From assembly GCA_018661775.1 (NCBI GenBank), contig JABJHO010000020.1, forward strand, positions 1-37,935: a stretch of DNA of 37,935 nt, written 5' to 3'. Of this stretch, positions 15,601 through 23,745 are shown in pieces; the first letter of the stretch is position 1, and every line of letters starts with the position of its first letter. The DNA is from Candidatus Magasanikiibacteriota bacterium. Lineage in GTDB: Bacteria; Patescibacteriota; Patescibacteriia; Magasanikbacterales; UBA922. The notes under the pieces were generated by a model, which searched no databases, was not told the DNA's origin, and worked only from the letters and a program-made list of their open reading frames with translations. The translations under genes were made by a program, and so were the position numbers.

Positions 15601-15630
15601 TTGAAACGACAGAAAGAAGCATGTTATGGT
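15601..15630 (+). promoter_or_regulatory. Probable promoter of the vWA gene
   Basis: TTGAAA (15601-15606), 18 bases, TATGGT (15625-15630), followed by a 54-base leader. Confidence 0.5.
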
Positions 15631-15684
15631 ACATGTATGTCGAAACATGTTTGTTCATTACATATAAAAAAGAAAGGTATTATT

Positions 15685-17385
15685 ATGCGTGCAACGCGCA
15701 AGAAAAATACGAAACCCGCAATTGATCGACAGGTAGAAATACTTAAGCGAGAGATTCCACGACTGCTTAATGATATTCTTATACTTGTTGGAAAACCAGT
15801 AAAACTTATTTTTGACCCGACAATTGATACTGCAGCCACTGATTGTGTGGCTGAGGTTCGTATGGGGCCTTGGTTTTTTTTAGAAGAAGGGTACCGTATG
15901 GTTGGTTTTGGTACCGCGTACCATGAGTGTGGTCATATCCGGCATTCGCCTTATGGTGTTGACTTACTACAACGTGCACACAAACAAGGTGGGCCAGTTC
16001 GTCAACAGCTTATGAATATTGTTCTTGATAGAAAAGACGATATGCTTACAGCGCAAGATGCACCTGGGTTTGCGCCGGTATTGCGAGATCGATTACAGTA
16101 TATTTGTACCCTTGGCATGAAGGAGCGTTACAAAAAAGAACTAAAAGGGTTGACTCACAAAGAGTCTATCCCATTCTTACGTAAGGTTGTGCCGGAAGAC
16201 ATATACGAAGATTTTTTTATGGTGGCCAAATGGCATAGACGACCAAAAATTCGACGAACCTTTCGGGCAAAAAAATACATGACACGTCGCCAACTCTTGT
16301 CGGCTTCTCCAGATCGACTCTGTTGGCTTGTAGAACAAATCCACAGAGTACTAGGAGATGTTCCGCATGACGGTGAGTGTGGGTCCTATGAATGGAGACC
16401 GTCAGATGATGGGGGTGTAGAAAAAGCTTTTGCACAGATGGCATATATTGCTGCGTGTCAACAAGCGCGGTTTGGTGACCCAGAACACGGTGAAACAGAT
16501 GTGGAGATCCACAATGAGATAGAAAAAATTATCCAAAATAATTTATCACAAGGTCGAGCAGGTTCTTTGCAGCAGTTAGAAAAGTTTCTTAAAACTTGGG
16601 GTATTACACATCCTGGCACACTATCTGTTGGGGAAGTTGATGAGGTCGAGATAAGAAAAATAAAACAACATGCCAAATATACGCAAGAATATCTCACGTT
16701 GCTTGGCCCGGTTCGACATCTTGTTGATCCACTCAAAAAGAGATTGCGATTACTTGATTCTCCAAAGTCTTTTACACTCTACGGTCAGGACGAGGGGGAT
16801 GAAATTGATGATGATGAGGTGGCAAATATTGCACTAAATATTGGTGGTTACTTTATGACCGAGGTTGATGTGCGAGATATTAATGCCGAGATTCATTTGG
16901 CAATTGATTGTAGTGGTTCTATGTCTGGAGAAAAGGTAAAAACTGCCAAGCAGATTGCGATCTTATTTTCTGAAGCCATTCAAACATTTAATACAGCAGA
17001 CTGTGTTGGTAGTGTTTGGGGATACAGTTCAGAAGCGATCTATGATTTTGGCGAAGTGTCGCAATCGTCAGGACTTGTAACACTCGAAGGTGAAGCGGGG
17101 AATTCAGACACCCACCTGCTTCGTCATGTAGGTGCGTGTTTGGCTCGTTCTACCAAGCGCCGCAAGATTTTGTTTGTTCTATGTGATGATGGTCCAGACT
17201 GTATTACAGGGGTGCAGAGAATTTCAAACCAACTCCTTTCTCGTGGCATACTAGTTATTCATCTGCTTGTTGGTGTGCACGCCGCACCAAAGATGTATCC
17301 TATTGAATTGCTTTTTTTAAAAATGGAAGACTGTTTGAAAGAGTTAGGAGATGTCTTAGAAACAGTGCTCAAGCACATGAAGTAG
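15685..17385 (+). CDS. vWA-domain protein with zincin-like HExxH site
   Basis: A 566-residue protein. The start at 15685 follows AAGAAAGG and lies behind a promoter. The N-terminal half holds YHECGHIRH with the HExxH zinc motif at about 80-84, as in metallopeptidase-like vWA proteins. The middle is helical and charged with an acidic run (DEGDEIDDDE). The C-terminal vWA domain (about 400-566) has the metal-binding DCSGSMSGE (about 410), and VLCDDGPD as a later strand. MoxR plus vWA pairs are a known chaperone-like module (for example RavA-ViaA). Here it stands directly beside a reverse transcriptase and RNA array, so an effector role is possible but unproven. Whether the zinc site is active is not known. 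Confidence 0.85.
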   Translation: MRATRKKNTKPAIDRQVEILKREIPRLLNDILILVGKPVKLIFDPTIDTAATDCVAEVRMGPWFFLEEGYRMVGFGTAYHECGHIRHSPYGVDLLQRAHKQGGPVRQQLMNIVLDRKDDMLTAQDAPGFAPVLRDRLQYICTLGMKERYKKELKGLTHKESIPFLRKVVPEDIYEDFFMVAKWHRRPKIRRTFRAKKYMTRRQLLSASPDRLCWLVEQIHRVLGDVPHDGECGSYEWRPSDDGGVEKAFAQMAYIAACQQARFGDPEHGETDVEIHNEIEKIIQNNLSQGRAGSLQQLEKFLKTWGITHPGTLSVGEVDEVEIRKIKQHAKYTQEYLTLLGPVRHLVDPLKKRLRLLDSPKSFTLYGQDEGDEIDDDEVANIALNIGGYFMTEVDVRDINAEIHLAIDCSGSMSGEKVKTAKQIAILFSEAIQTFNTADCVGSVWGYSSEAIYDFGEVSQSSGLVTLEGEAGNSDTHLLRHVGACLARSTKRRKILFVLCDDGPDCITGVQRISNQLLSRGILVIHLLVGVHAAPKMYPIELLFLKMEDCLKELGDVLETVLKHMK

Positions 17386-17395
17386 ATCTTTTTAC

Positions 17396-17421
17396 AAACG
17401 ACCAATGGTCGTTTTTTTGTT
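17396..17421 (+). terminator. Rho-independent terminator after the vWA gene
   Basis: Stem AAACGACC (17396-17403) with GGTCGTTT (17407-17414), loop AAT, then a T run. Confidence 0.9.
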
Positions 17422-17479
17422 TTTATAATAAAAGGGAATTTGTGGTATACTTTACGCATAAGAACTACTATTTTTTTCT

Positions 17480-18421
17480 ATGGAATTAGCTTTTATTATT
17501 CTTGGACTCATTGGGCTTGTGGTTGGTGCAGAGCTTATTATAAAAGGTGCGCTGGCATTTGCAGACCACTATAAACTATCCAATGCGTTTGTTGGGTTAA
17601 CAATATTGGCAGTTGGTACTGATTTGCCAGAACTCTTTATTGTTTTAACGGGTTCTTTGTATACGTTAGGTGGGGTAGAAATGTCAGACCTAGTTATTGG
17701 AGAAATAATCGGCAGTGCTATGGCGCAGATTACTATTGTGCTGGGGTTGCTTGGTATATTAGGATTAATATCTACGCAAAAAAAACGCATTATTCGTGAT
17801 GGTGTTATGATGCTTTTTTCCGTACTTATTGTTTTTCTTGCAGGGTTTGATGGCACTATAGACTTTGTGGAAGGAGTAGTAATGGTACTAGTGTATGTGC
17901 TGTATGTTTGGGGACTCTATAAAGGAGAAAAAGTAAACAAAACATTTAGGTTACCTAAAAATATATCATTAATTTGGGCAAGCTTTTATTTGTTTGGTGG
18001 TTTTATTGTATTATTATTCTTCTCAAATATTACCTTAGATAATGCAATCTTATTAAGCACCAGGTTTAATATTCCTCAATATATTGTTGGGTTTCTTGTG
18101 GTGGGGCTGGGAACGAGTTTGCCAGAATTAGTCACTTCACTTATTGCAATAAGAAAAAAGGCGGTTGGGATGGCAATTGGGAATTTATTTGGGAGCAATA
18201 TATTGGATGTGTTGTGTATTGTTGGAATAGGTGCCACAATAGCAGATTTTTCGATTCATCCATCCATTATTCAATTCGATATCCCTTTTTTGTTTGTAGT
18301 TTCTTTGTTTGTTATATTACTCTTCTTAAAGACAAAAAAACTTTCAAGGAAAGGGTCGGTTACACTTGTGCTTATATATGTGCTATTTTTTGTATTAAAG
18401 CTTTCTGCTGCGACACTGTAA
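17480..18421 (+). CDS. Calcium/sodium antiporter, CaCA family
   Basis: A 313-residue membrane protein with about ten hydrophobic segments. The two inverted alpha-repeats of the family are visible: AVGTDLPELFIVLTGS (about 50-65) with GEIIGSAMAQ, and GLGTSLPELVTSLIAI with GNLFGSNILDVL. The acidic residues in both repeats bind the cation. The known role of the family is export of Ca2+ in exchange for Na+ or H+; ion specificity here is not certain. An extended -10 (TGTGGTATACT, 17441-17451) lies 28 bases before the ATG, with no Shine-Dalgarno. Confidence 0.92.
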   Translation: MELAFIILGLIGLVVGAELIIKGALAFADHYKLSNAFVGLTILAVGTDLPELFIVLTGSLYTLGGVEMSDLVIGEIIGSAMAQITIVLGLLGILGLISTQKKRIIRDGVMMLFSVLIVFLAGFDGTIDFVEGVVMVLVYVLYVWGLYKGEKVNKTFRLPKNISLIWASFYLFGGFIVLLFFSNITLDNAILLSTRFNIPQYIVGFLVVGLGTSLPELVTSLIAIRKKAVGMAIGNLFGSNILDVLCIVGIGATIADFSIHPSIIQFDIPFLFVVSLFVILLFLKTKKLSRKGSVTLVLIYVLFFVLKLSAATL

Positions 18422-18443
18422 GGTTAAATGAAAGATAACAAAA

Positions 18444-18466
18444 CACTCCTTTCGGAGTGCTTTTTT
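18444..18466 (+). terminator. Rho-independent terminator after the antiporter
   Basis: Stem CACTCC (18444-18449) with GGAGTG (18454-18459), then CTTTTTT. It ends one base before the 3' end of the convergent tRNA. Confidence 0.85.
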
Positions 18467-18467
18467 G

Positions 18468-18554
18468 CGGAGAGACAGGGATTCGAACCCTGGGTGGGTT
18501 TAACCCCACAACGGTTTTCAAGACCGCCGCCTTAAACCGCTCAGCCATCTCTCC
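18468..18554 (-). tRNA. tRNA-Ser(UGA)
   Basis: 87 bases. Acceptor GGAGAGA pairs with TCTCTCC, the anticodon loop CTTGAAAAC gives UGA, the variable arm is long (TTGTGGGGTTAAACCCAC), and the T loop is GGTTCGAATCC. CCA is not encoded. Confidence 0.97.
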
Positions 18555-18590
18555 ATAATTGTCTGTGTTAGATTGTATTAAACAATCTTG

Positions 18591-18680
18591 CGGAGAGGGC
18601 GGGATTCGAACCCGCGGTCCGAGTATAACCCGGACAACACATTAGCAGTGTGCCGCTTTCGACCACTCAGCCACCTCTCC
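18591..18680 (-). tRNA. tRNA-Ser(GCU)
   Basis: 90 bases. Acceptor GGAGAGG pairs with CCTCTCC, the anticodon loop CTGCTAA gives GCU, the variable arm is long, and the T loop is GGTTCGAATCC. CCA is not encoded. It is 36 bases from tRNA-Ser(UGA) on the same strand. Confidence 0.97.
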
Positions 18681-18724
18681 ATTGTTTGTAAATAGTACTA
18701 GTATAATACACGAATTATTGTACA

Positions 18725-18804
18725 TACACCAAAGAGAATGCGGCTGCCGCTGTAGCCTGTCCCGATACAATCGGGAACCCCTCAGCCACCTCTCCATTGT
18801 TTGT
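18725..18804 (-). pseudogene. Truncated tRNA-Ser fragment with direct repeat
   Basis: A 24-base stretch at 18781-18804 repeats 18666-18689 exactly: the 5' acceptor and D-arm of tRNA-Ser(GCU) plus nine upstream bases. On the minus strand it continues not into the rest of a tRNA but into a hairpin TCCCGAT/ATCGGGA and GC-rich sequence. It is either a decayed tRNA copy or the trace of an insertion next to a tRNA gene. Confidence 0.6.
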
Positions 18805-18935
18805 TATAGATTGTTTTAGTGCCGTTGTATTACTTTATACGGTCTATAGTATATACAAATATACACCATTCGTCAATATGCGATGTTTACGGTTGTTTAT
18901 TTGTTTGGTATAATAGATGTATTCATATATTTCTT

Positions 18936-19397
18936 ATGTCTTCATCAAAAAAAAATGCATCGGATGTTTTCGCTATGATGCTTGGGTCAGACGTGACACA
19001 AACCCAGGCAAAACGAGCAAAGCATATCGGGCCCAATACAATTAATGCATGGCACACAGACTCCCAAGAAGGGCAGTTGGCGGTTGACGTGGCACAAACA
19101 GAAAAAGATATTGTTGTGGTTTCTACGCTTTCTGGTGCGGTAACAGAAAATCTTGAGGTGTATATTCACGATGACTTACTTACTATTCGGGGAGACAGAA
19201 CGTCACCTATGCGTAATGTAGAAGGTATCTCATATTTCCATAAAGAGTGTTTCTGGGGGAGTTTTTCTCGTACCATTGTATTGCCGGTGCATGTATATGG
19301 TGATCTTGCGGAGGCAGAATACACCAATGGTGTGCTTACCGTGACGGTACCAAAACGAGAAGCAAATAGACAAATACCAATTACTATTATAGAATAA
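18936..19397 (+). CDS. Small heat-shock protein Hsp20
   Basis: A 153-residue alpha-crystallin-type chaperone that holds unfolded proteins. The alpha-crystallin domain covers about residues 50-150, with LEVYIHDDLLTIRGDR, the FWGSFSRTIVLPVHV segment and the C-terminal signature NGVLTVTVPKR followed by an IPITI tail motif. The ATG at 18936 is chosen because the promoter -10 TATAAT (18909-18914) lies inside the longer frame. The leader would be about 15 bases, without a Shine-Dalgarno. No CIRCE element or other heat-shock operator was seen. Confidence 0.92.
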   Translation: MSSSKKNASDVFAMMLGSDVTQTQAKRAKHIGPNTINAWHTDSQEGQLAVDVAQTEKDIVVVSTLSGAVTENLEVYIHDDLLTIRGDRTSPMRNVEGISYFHKECFWGSFSRTIVLPVHVYGDLAEAEYTNGVLTVTVPKREANRQIPITIIE

Positions 19398-19452
19398 CCG
19401 CAACCATACTGTATTAACTGACACTGTGGTCTGTTGGTCACAAATTTTTTAT

Positions 19453-21438
19453 ATGAAAAAAATGAGCAAGAAAATAGGTGAATGTATCACAAGATTCTCA
19501 TGGACAGGAGTCGGGTGGATTTGTGGTACGCTAACACTGCTTTTGGCTGGTTGTTTGGGGGTGTCACTGGTATATGCAAATGGGTTTGATCAAAGAGTAA
19601 TTCCTGGTGTTACGATTGCAGAAACACCAATTGGTGGAATGCATAGAGATGAATTAAAGGACTTTCTTCATTCCATGAATGACCGACTTGTTGAAGCGGG
19701 CGCAAGTGTGCAAATAGACACCAACAACGGAGACACATCATTTACTTTATATCCGGTTATTGTTACCGATGGGGGTTCTGTTGATCTATTTTCAATTGAT
19801 GTGGAAAAGGAGGTTGATGCACTTGTGCATATTGGGAAGCGTGGCGATATATTTACAAGAATGCATAATATTTTTAAAAGTAAATTTAATGGATATAACA
19901 CTTCCTTACAATATGTTTCTGCAAACAAAGAAAAGATAGACGAGGTTGTGGATGAATTTCTTGTAGCGTACGAAACGCCACCAAAAAATGCCCAAATTCT
20001 TTTGAGTGATTCGTCTAGTTTTGCCTATGATATTGAGCCAGAGCAAATAGGTTATGTGTACGATAGAGGTGATATGACAAACCATATTCTCGAGGCGTGG
20101 TCCAAGTTGCAGGTTCCAGAACCAATAGTGCTGTCTAGAGAAACACATGTGCCAGAAATAGTGGTAAAAGATTTGGAACCTCTACAAGAGCAGCTTCAAG
20201 AGGTGTTTGATCTTGGCGATATGGCACTCACACACACAAACCCTCAAACAGGAAAGCCACAATCTTGGAGCATAGAAAAAGAACAATTGGCAGACTGGGT
20301 TTCTACAGAAATGGTTGATGGTGGTACCGTTATTGTATCGCTCGATCGTGAGAAAGTGGCAGCACATGTTGCAGATATTGTTGCACCAGACATAAATATC
20401 ACACCATTGGATGCAAAATTTTCTATGACAGAGGAAGGAAAGGTGACACAGTTTCAGCAGTCTCGTCCGGGTGTGGAAGTAGACGTAGAGCAAACCACCG
20501 AGGCGTTAGTACAAGCATTTGGGCAGCGCAGTCTACACAAAGAAGGCATACAAAATATTATTACTGTTATTACCACACAAAAAGAACCACAAGTCAGCAC
20601 TGGTCAGTCAAATGATTTGGGCATTAAAGAAATTATTGGCGTTGGAAAATCTAGTTATTCTGGAAGTCCGACCAATAGAATTAAAAACATTACCAACGCA
20701 GTAAATAAACTAAACGGTATTCTTATTCCTCCGGGAGAAGAGTTTTCTACAATTGATTTTACAAAACCATATTCAGAAGAAGGTGGGTATTTATCTGAGT
20801 TGGTAATAAAAGGAGATGAAATAAAGCCAGAAATTGGTGGTGGGCTTTGCCAAATCGGCACCACGCTTTTTAGAATGGCCATGATGAGTGGAATGGAAAT
20901 TACAGAGAGACGAAATCATTCTTTGGTGGTTGGGTATTATAATGATGCACGTAACGGGCTTCCGGGTACTGACGCAACAATTTATGACCCTGCTCCAGAT
21001 TTTCGGTTTAAAAACGACACCAGCCACCATGTGCTTATTCAAGCAGCAATGGACACAAAGAACCAAGATCTCGTATTTACGCTTTGGGGGGCGGGAGATG
21101 GAAGAACGGCAACATACTCAAAACCAGAGGTACTCCAGTGGATTCCTCATGGTGAGACCCGTATTGTAGAGACCACCAAAATAGCCCCTGGTGAGCGAGA
21201 ATGTCAACATGCGTTTAAAGGAGCAAATACCAGTTTTACCTACAGTAGAACGCTTGCAAATGGCGTTGTAGAAGATATTGTGTACGAGAGTCACTACCGA
21301 CCACTACCAGAAATTTGTCTTGTAGGTATAGAAGAGGGAGAAAACGCAGAAGAAGAGGAAACTTTGGAGCCAACAGGCGAAACAGAGCTTATAGAAGGGG
21401 TGGATCCAAATAATCCATTTGGTGGGCTTGAATTATAA
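19453..21438 (+). CDS. VanW/YoaR-family cell-envelope protein
   Basis: A 661-residue protein anchored by one N-terminal membrane helix (about 20-45, GWICGTLTLLLAGCLGVSL) with the rest outside. Two repeated peptidoglycan-binding-like (YoaR) regions fill about 45-380. A VanW domain follows at about 410-560, with NAVNKLNGILIPPGEEFS, GGYLSELVIKG and GGGLCQIGTTLFRMA. A G5-like beta stretch and an acidic tail (EEGENAEEEETLEPTGE) end it. Family members sit at the cell wall; the reaction, if any, is unknown. The ATG at 19453 is preferred over a GTG nine codons earlier. There is no clear Shine-Dalgarno. It may be co-transcribed with hsp20, 55 bases upstream. Confidence 0.88.
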   Translation: MKKMSKKIGECITRFSWTGVGWICGTLTLLLAGCLGVSLVYANGFDQRVIPGVTIAETPIGGMHRDELKDFLHSMNDRLVEAGASVQIDTNNGDTSFTLYPVIVTDGGSVDLFSIDVEKEVDALVHIGKRGDIFTRMHNIFKSKFNGYNTSLQYVSANKEKIDEVVDEFLVAYETPPKNAQILLSDSSSFAYDIEPEQIGYVYDRGDMTNHILEAWSKLQVPEPIVLSRETHVPEIVVKDLEPLQEQLQEVFDLGDMALTHTNPQTGKPQSWSIEKEQLADWVSTEMVDGGTVIVSLDREKVAAHVADIVAPDINITPLDAKFSMTEEGKVTQFQQSRPGVEVDVEQTTEALVQAFGQRSLHKEGIQNIITVITTQKEPQVSTGQSNDLGIKEIIGVGKSSYSGSPTNRIKNITNAVNKLNGILIPPGEEFSTIDFTKPYSEEGGYLSELVIKGDEIKPEIGGGLCQIGTTLFRMAMMSGMEITERRNHSLVVGYYNDARNGLPGTDATIYDPAPDFRFKNDTSHHVLIQAAMDTKNQDLVFTLWGAGDGRTATYSKPEVLQWIPHGETRIVETTKIAPGERECQHAFKGANTSFTYSRTLANGVVEDIVYESHYRPLPEICLVGIEEGENAEEEETLEPTGETELIEGVDPNNPFGGLEL

Positions 21439-21474
21439 CAATACAGCAAACATAGATACTTTTTTACACATGAA

Positions 21475-21503
21475 GCGCAGAGACAAGTATTCTGTGCTTT
21501 TTT
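21475..21503 (+). terminator. Rho-independent terminator after the VanW gene
   Basis: Stem GCGCAGA (21475-21481) with TCTGTGC (21491-21497), with one G-T wobble, then a T run. Confidence 0.75.
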
Positions 21504-21564
21504 GTTTATTTGACTACATTAAGGTAAAAGTATGCATATAAAATCAATTAATTATACTATTTAC

Positions 21565-21593
21565 TTGACAAATGGTGTATAATATGGTAAGGT
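21565..21593 (+). promoter_or_regulatory. Promoter, TTGACA-N17-TAAGGT
   Basis: TTGACA (21565-21570), 17 bases, TAAGGT (21588-21593), same type as at 4057. The leader to 21669 is about 69 bases with a small hairpin TTCCC/GGGA before the Shine-Dalgarno. Confidence 0.7.
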
Positions 21594-21668
21594 ACTCTTG
21601 TTCATTTTTTTGCGGCTCTTAAAGGTCGCTATAACAATTCCCTAACGGGAGAAAGTAGGAGGCCAACC

Positions 21669-22562
21669 ATGGCTGATTTAACCATTCCGCAGATCATGGA
21701 GATCTGCAAAGATTTTCCTAATCCACCAAGCCAAAAAATTCTGGCCAACCAACAATTCTTGGCGATGTATAGAAACTTCGCCAAAGAAACTCTTGTTGCA
21801 CAAGAACAAGAGAAAAAGAGAGAGGCTCAGCAAGTGGTGAAGAAGGGTGAGAGGATCGAAAAGGTTATCTCTATTCTTTCCACCCCCCAAAAGGTCATCT
21901 TCGAGAAGGGTGGTAGCACGCAGTCTAGAGGTAATTCTGTGTTTGAGAAGTTTAAACCACTTTTCGATTCTGCAGAGAACTCGTCCCAGCTCTATTGGCT
22001 GTGTATAGCCATGTATCATGTCTTTCAGAAGGCGGTTGATGTGACCAAGGAGATGGCGGAGTTTAAGGGGTCAACTTGGAAAAAGGATGAGAATTCACGG
22101 AAGGTGGTACGAGGTATCAACTCGTTTACCTCTCCTCTGTATGTTCTCTTCAACACCCTGGAGCAGCAGGGTGGTTTTCGGAGGAAGCGACTAGATGAGA
22201 AAGGGAAGGAGTGGCGGTCGAACTTCAGGTTTATTATTCGGACGCAAGAGATAAAAGAAGAGACTGTAAACAAGGTCTTGGATTTTTTCAAAAGCTCCGA
22301 GGAGGATATCCTGAAGATTCCGGCAAGATTATTTGAGAAGGCAGCATTAATTCGGGAGCAAATGGAGGCGGCAAAAGAAGCGCTTGCGCAAGCTGCCGAA
22401 CAAGATATGTCAGAGATTGAAAAATTGATAAGACGTGATCTTGCGGAGACAGAAAAGGCCAAAAAAGAGGTTTTGCAGATCTGCTCAGACCTTGATGGTG
22501 GTGAACCACCTTCTGAGCCTGGTCTCAACGGTGAAGAGGTCGTACCACAACCCGAAGCCTGA
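21669..22562 (+). CDS. Helical protein of unknown function, 297 residues
   Basis: A 297-residue soluble, charged, mostly helical protein (MADLTIPQIMEICKDFPN...). A Gln/Glu/Lys-rich coiled-coil-like stretch lies at about 42-65, a more hydrophobic core at about 105-125 (LYWLCIAMYHVFQKAVDV), and a long helix at about 205-275 (KAALIREQMEAAKEALAQAAE). The C-terminus is a Pro/Glu-rich tail. The start is set by AGGAGG seven bases before the ATG. It has its own promoter and terminator. A further hairpin CCACTAG/CTAGTGG (22569-22599) lies just after the stop. No family was recognised. Confidence 0.75.
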   Translation: MADLTIPQIMEICKDFPNPPSQKILANQQFLAMYRNFAKETLVAQEQEKKREAQQVVKKGERIEKVISILSTPQKVIFEKGGSTQSRGNSVFEKFKPLFDSAENSSQLYWLCIAMYHVFQKAVDVTKEMAEFKGSTWKKDENSRKVVRGINSFTSPLYVLFNTLEQQGGFRRKRLDEKGKEWRSNFRFIIRTQEIKEETVNKVLDFFKSSEEDILKIPARLFEKAALIREQMEAAKEALAQAAEQDMSEIEKLIRRDLAETEKAKKEVLQICSDLDGGEPPSEPGLNGEEVVPQPEA

Positions 22563-22627
22563 CCATCCCCACTAGCGCGTAATTGGGTCGTACTAGTGGA
22601 AAAACAATTAACCCAAAAAAAGGAGAG

Positions 22628-22652
22628 GCCAGCTATTATATGCTGGCTTTTA
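22628..22652 (+). terminator. Rho-independent terminator
   Basis: Stem GCCAGC (22628-22633) with GCTGGC (22642-22647), then TTTT. Confidence 0.75.
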
Positions 22653-22708
22653 AAATACGCAAATTTTGCTAATTTAAGCCAAAAAAACACGATTATCCAC
22701 AGTGGGCC

Positions 22709-22737
22709 TTGACAAAAAGCTCAAAGTGTGGTATTAT
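22709..22737 (+). promoter_or_regulatory. Strong promoter with no gene after it
   Basis: TTGACA (22709-22714), 17 bases, TATTAT (22732-22737). No open frame with a ribosome site follows for 330 bases, so the product is probably an RNA. Confidence 0.75.
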
Positions 22738-22743
22738 TAATTG

Positions 22744-23072
22744 TTATCTTCTCTACTAAGAAGAGATAACTTCTGTATATTGTGATTGAATTATTGAAGC
22801 ACGAGCGTATATCTAAGACATTAAACGAATGTACCTGTAGACTTCCGAGACAATATACACCCAAAACGCGTTTTTGGTTATAGAATTAGTTCTTATGTGA
22901 TTTGATGGCGATAGATGAACGTAGGAATTATTCTGTATCCACGACAAGCATGGGGATGAACCTTTGGCCCACGCTGGCTTCGGCTCGCTTTTGACCAAAA
23001 GCTCATCTTCTTGGATGCAGTAAAAAAACAATATAAAAAATACCTACCAATGAATTTTGGTAGGTGTTTTTT
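22744..23072 (+). ncRNA. Structured noncoding RNA candidate, about 330 nt
   Basis: Between a good promoter and a strong terminator lies sequence rich in hairpins and without a credible gene. A 10-bp stem with one interruption opens it (GTTA-TCTTCT with AGAAGA-GA-TAAC, 22743-22770). TGTATATTGT pairs with ACAATATACA (about 22774-22783 and 22843-22852), enclosing ACATT/AATGT. CCAAAA/TTTTGG (about 22861-22877) comes next, and a TTTGG/CCAAA stem encloses GC-rich sequence with a TTCG loop near 22983. It lacks the 3' tRNA-like end of tmRNA, the conserved core of RNase P RNA and the SRP RNA tetraloop region. A 6S-like RNA or a new class remains possible. Confidence 0.6.
23042..23072. terminator. Bidirectional terminator
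   Basis: Stem ACCTACCA (23042-23049) with TGGTAGGT (23058-23065). T runs follow on both strands, so it serves the RNA on the plus strand and clpP on the minus strand. Confidence 0.9.
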
Positions 23073-23080
23073 TTGTTTCG

Positions 23081-23683
23081 TTATTTGTTTATTACTTTGT
23101 CGGCCAATCCATATGCCACCGCTTCTGCTGCAAGCATAAAATTGTCTCTATCACTGTCTTTTTCTATAATACTCATTTTTTGTCCGGTATGTTTTGCTAT
23201 CAAGGTGTTGAGCCGCGCCTTCATGGCAATAATTCGCTCTGCATGGATTTGAATGTCGCTGGCTTGTCCTTGTGTGCCACCCATTACTTGGTGAATCATG
23301 ACTTCACTATTTGGGAGGCAAAATCGTTTTCCTTTTGCTCCAGAACAAAGTAATACCGACGCCATACTTGCTGCCATACCAATGCAAATTGTTGAGACAT
23401 CGGGCTTAATGTATTGCATGGTGTCATAAATTGCCATGCCTGCAGTTACCGAACCACCAGGGGAGTTAATGTATACTTTAATATCTTTTTCTGGATCTTG
23501 GTTTTCCAAAAACAAGAGTTGGGCAATCATGATGTTTGCCACGTTGTCGTCAATAGCGCTTCCCAAAAAAATAATTCTATCTTTGAGGAGTCGAGAATAA
23601 ATGTCATACGCTCTTTCGCCGTATTGTGTTTTTTCTATAACAGTCGGAACAAGATATTGTGCCGTTGTCTGTGTATTGCTCAT
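23081..23683 (-). CDS. clpP: ATP-dependent Clp protease proteolytic subunit
   Basis: A 200-residue serine protease that forms a two-ring barrel and degrades proteins delivered by Clp ATPases. The catalytic Ser106 is in GMAASMAS, His131 in MIHQVMGG, and an Asp follows in the DSDRDNFM segment. [20 protein letters not shown] and [10 protein letters not shown] are family signatures. The length is typical. An N-terminal propeptide is short or absent. A TTATACT on the minus strand (23714-23720) is a likely -10. The ClpC-like protein at 181 is unlikely to be its partner, since it lacks the second module. Confidence 0.97.
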   Translation of the reverse strand: MSNTQTTAQYLVPTVIEKTQYGERAYDIYSRLLKDRIIFLGSAIDDNVANIMIAQLLFLENQDPEKDIKVYINSPGGSVTAGMAIYDTMQYIKPDVSTICIGMAASMASVLLCSGAKGKRFCLPNSEVMIHQVMGGTQGQASDIQIHAERIIAMKARLNTLIAKHTGQKMSIIEKDSDRDNFMLAAEAVAYGLADKVINK

Positions 23684-23745
23684 ACAGGGTAAAATATAGT
23701 AAATATGTACGGTAGTATAACAAAGAAGTGTGTATATGTGAATGG

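Noticed and set aside
22025-22690. 221-codon frame on the minus strand
   Set aside because: It is antisense to the gene at 21669, which has a promoter, Shine-Dalgarno and terminator; the shadow has none.
22744-23072. tmRNA, RNase P RNA or SRP RNA
   Set aside because: There is no tRNA-like 3' end, no RNase P core sequence and no SRP tetraloop region. The 72-codon minus-strand frame inside it has no ribosome site.
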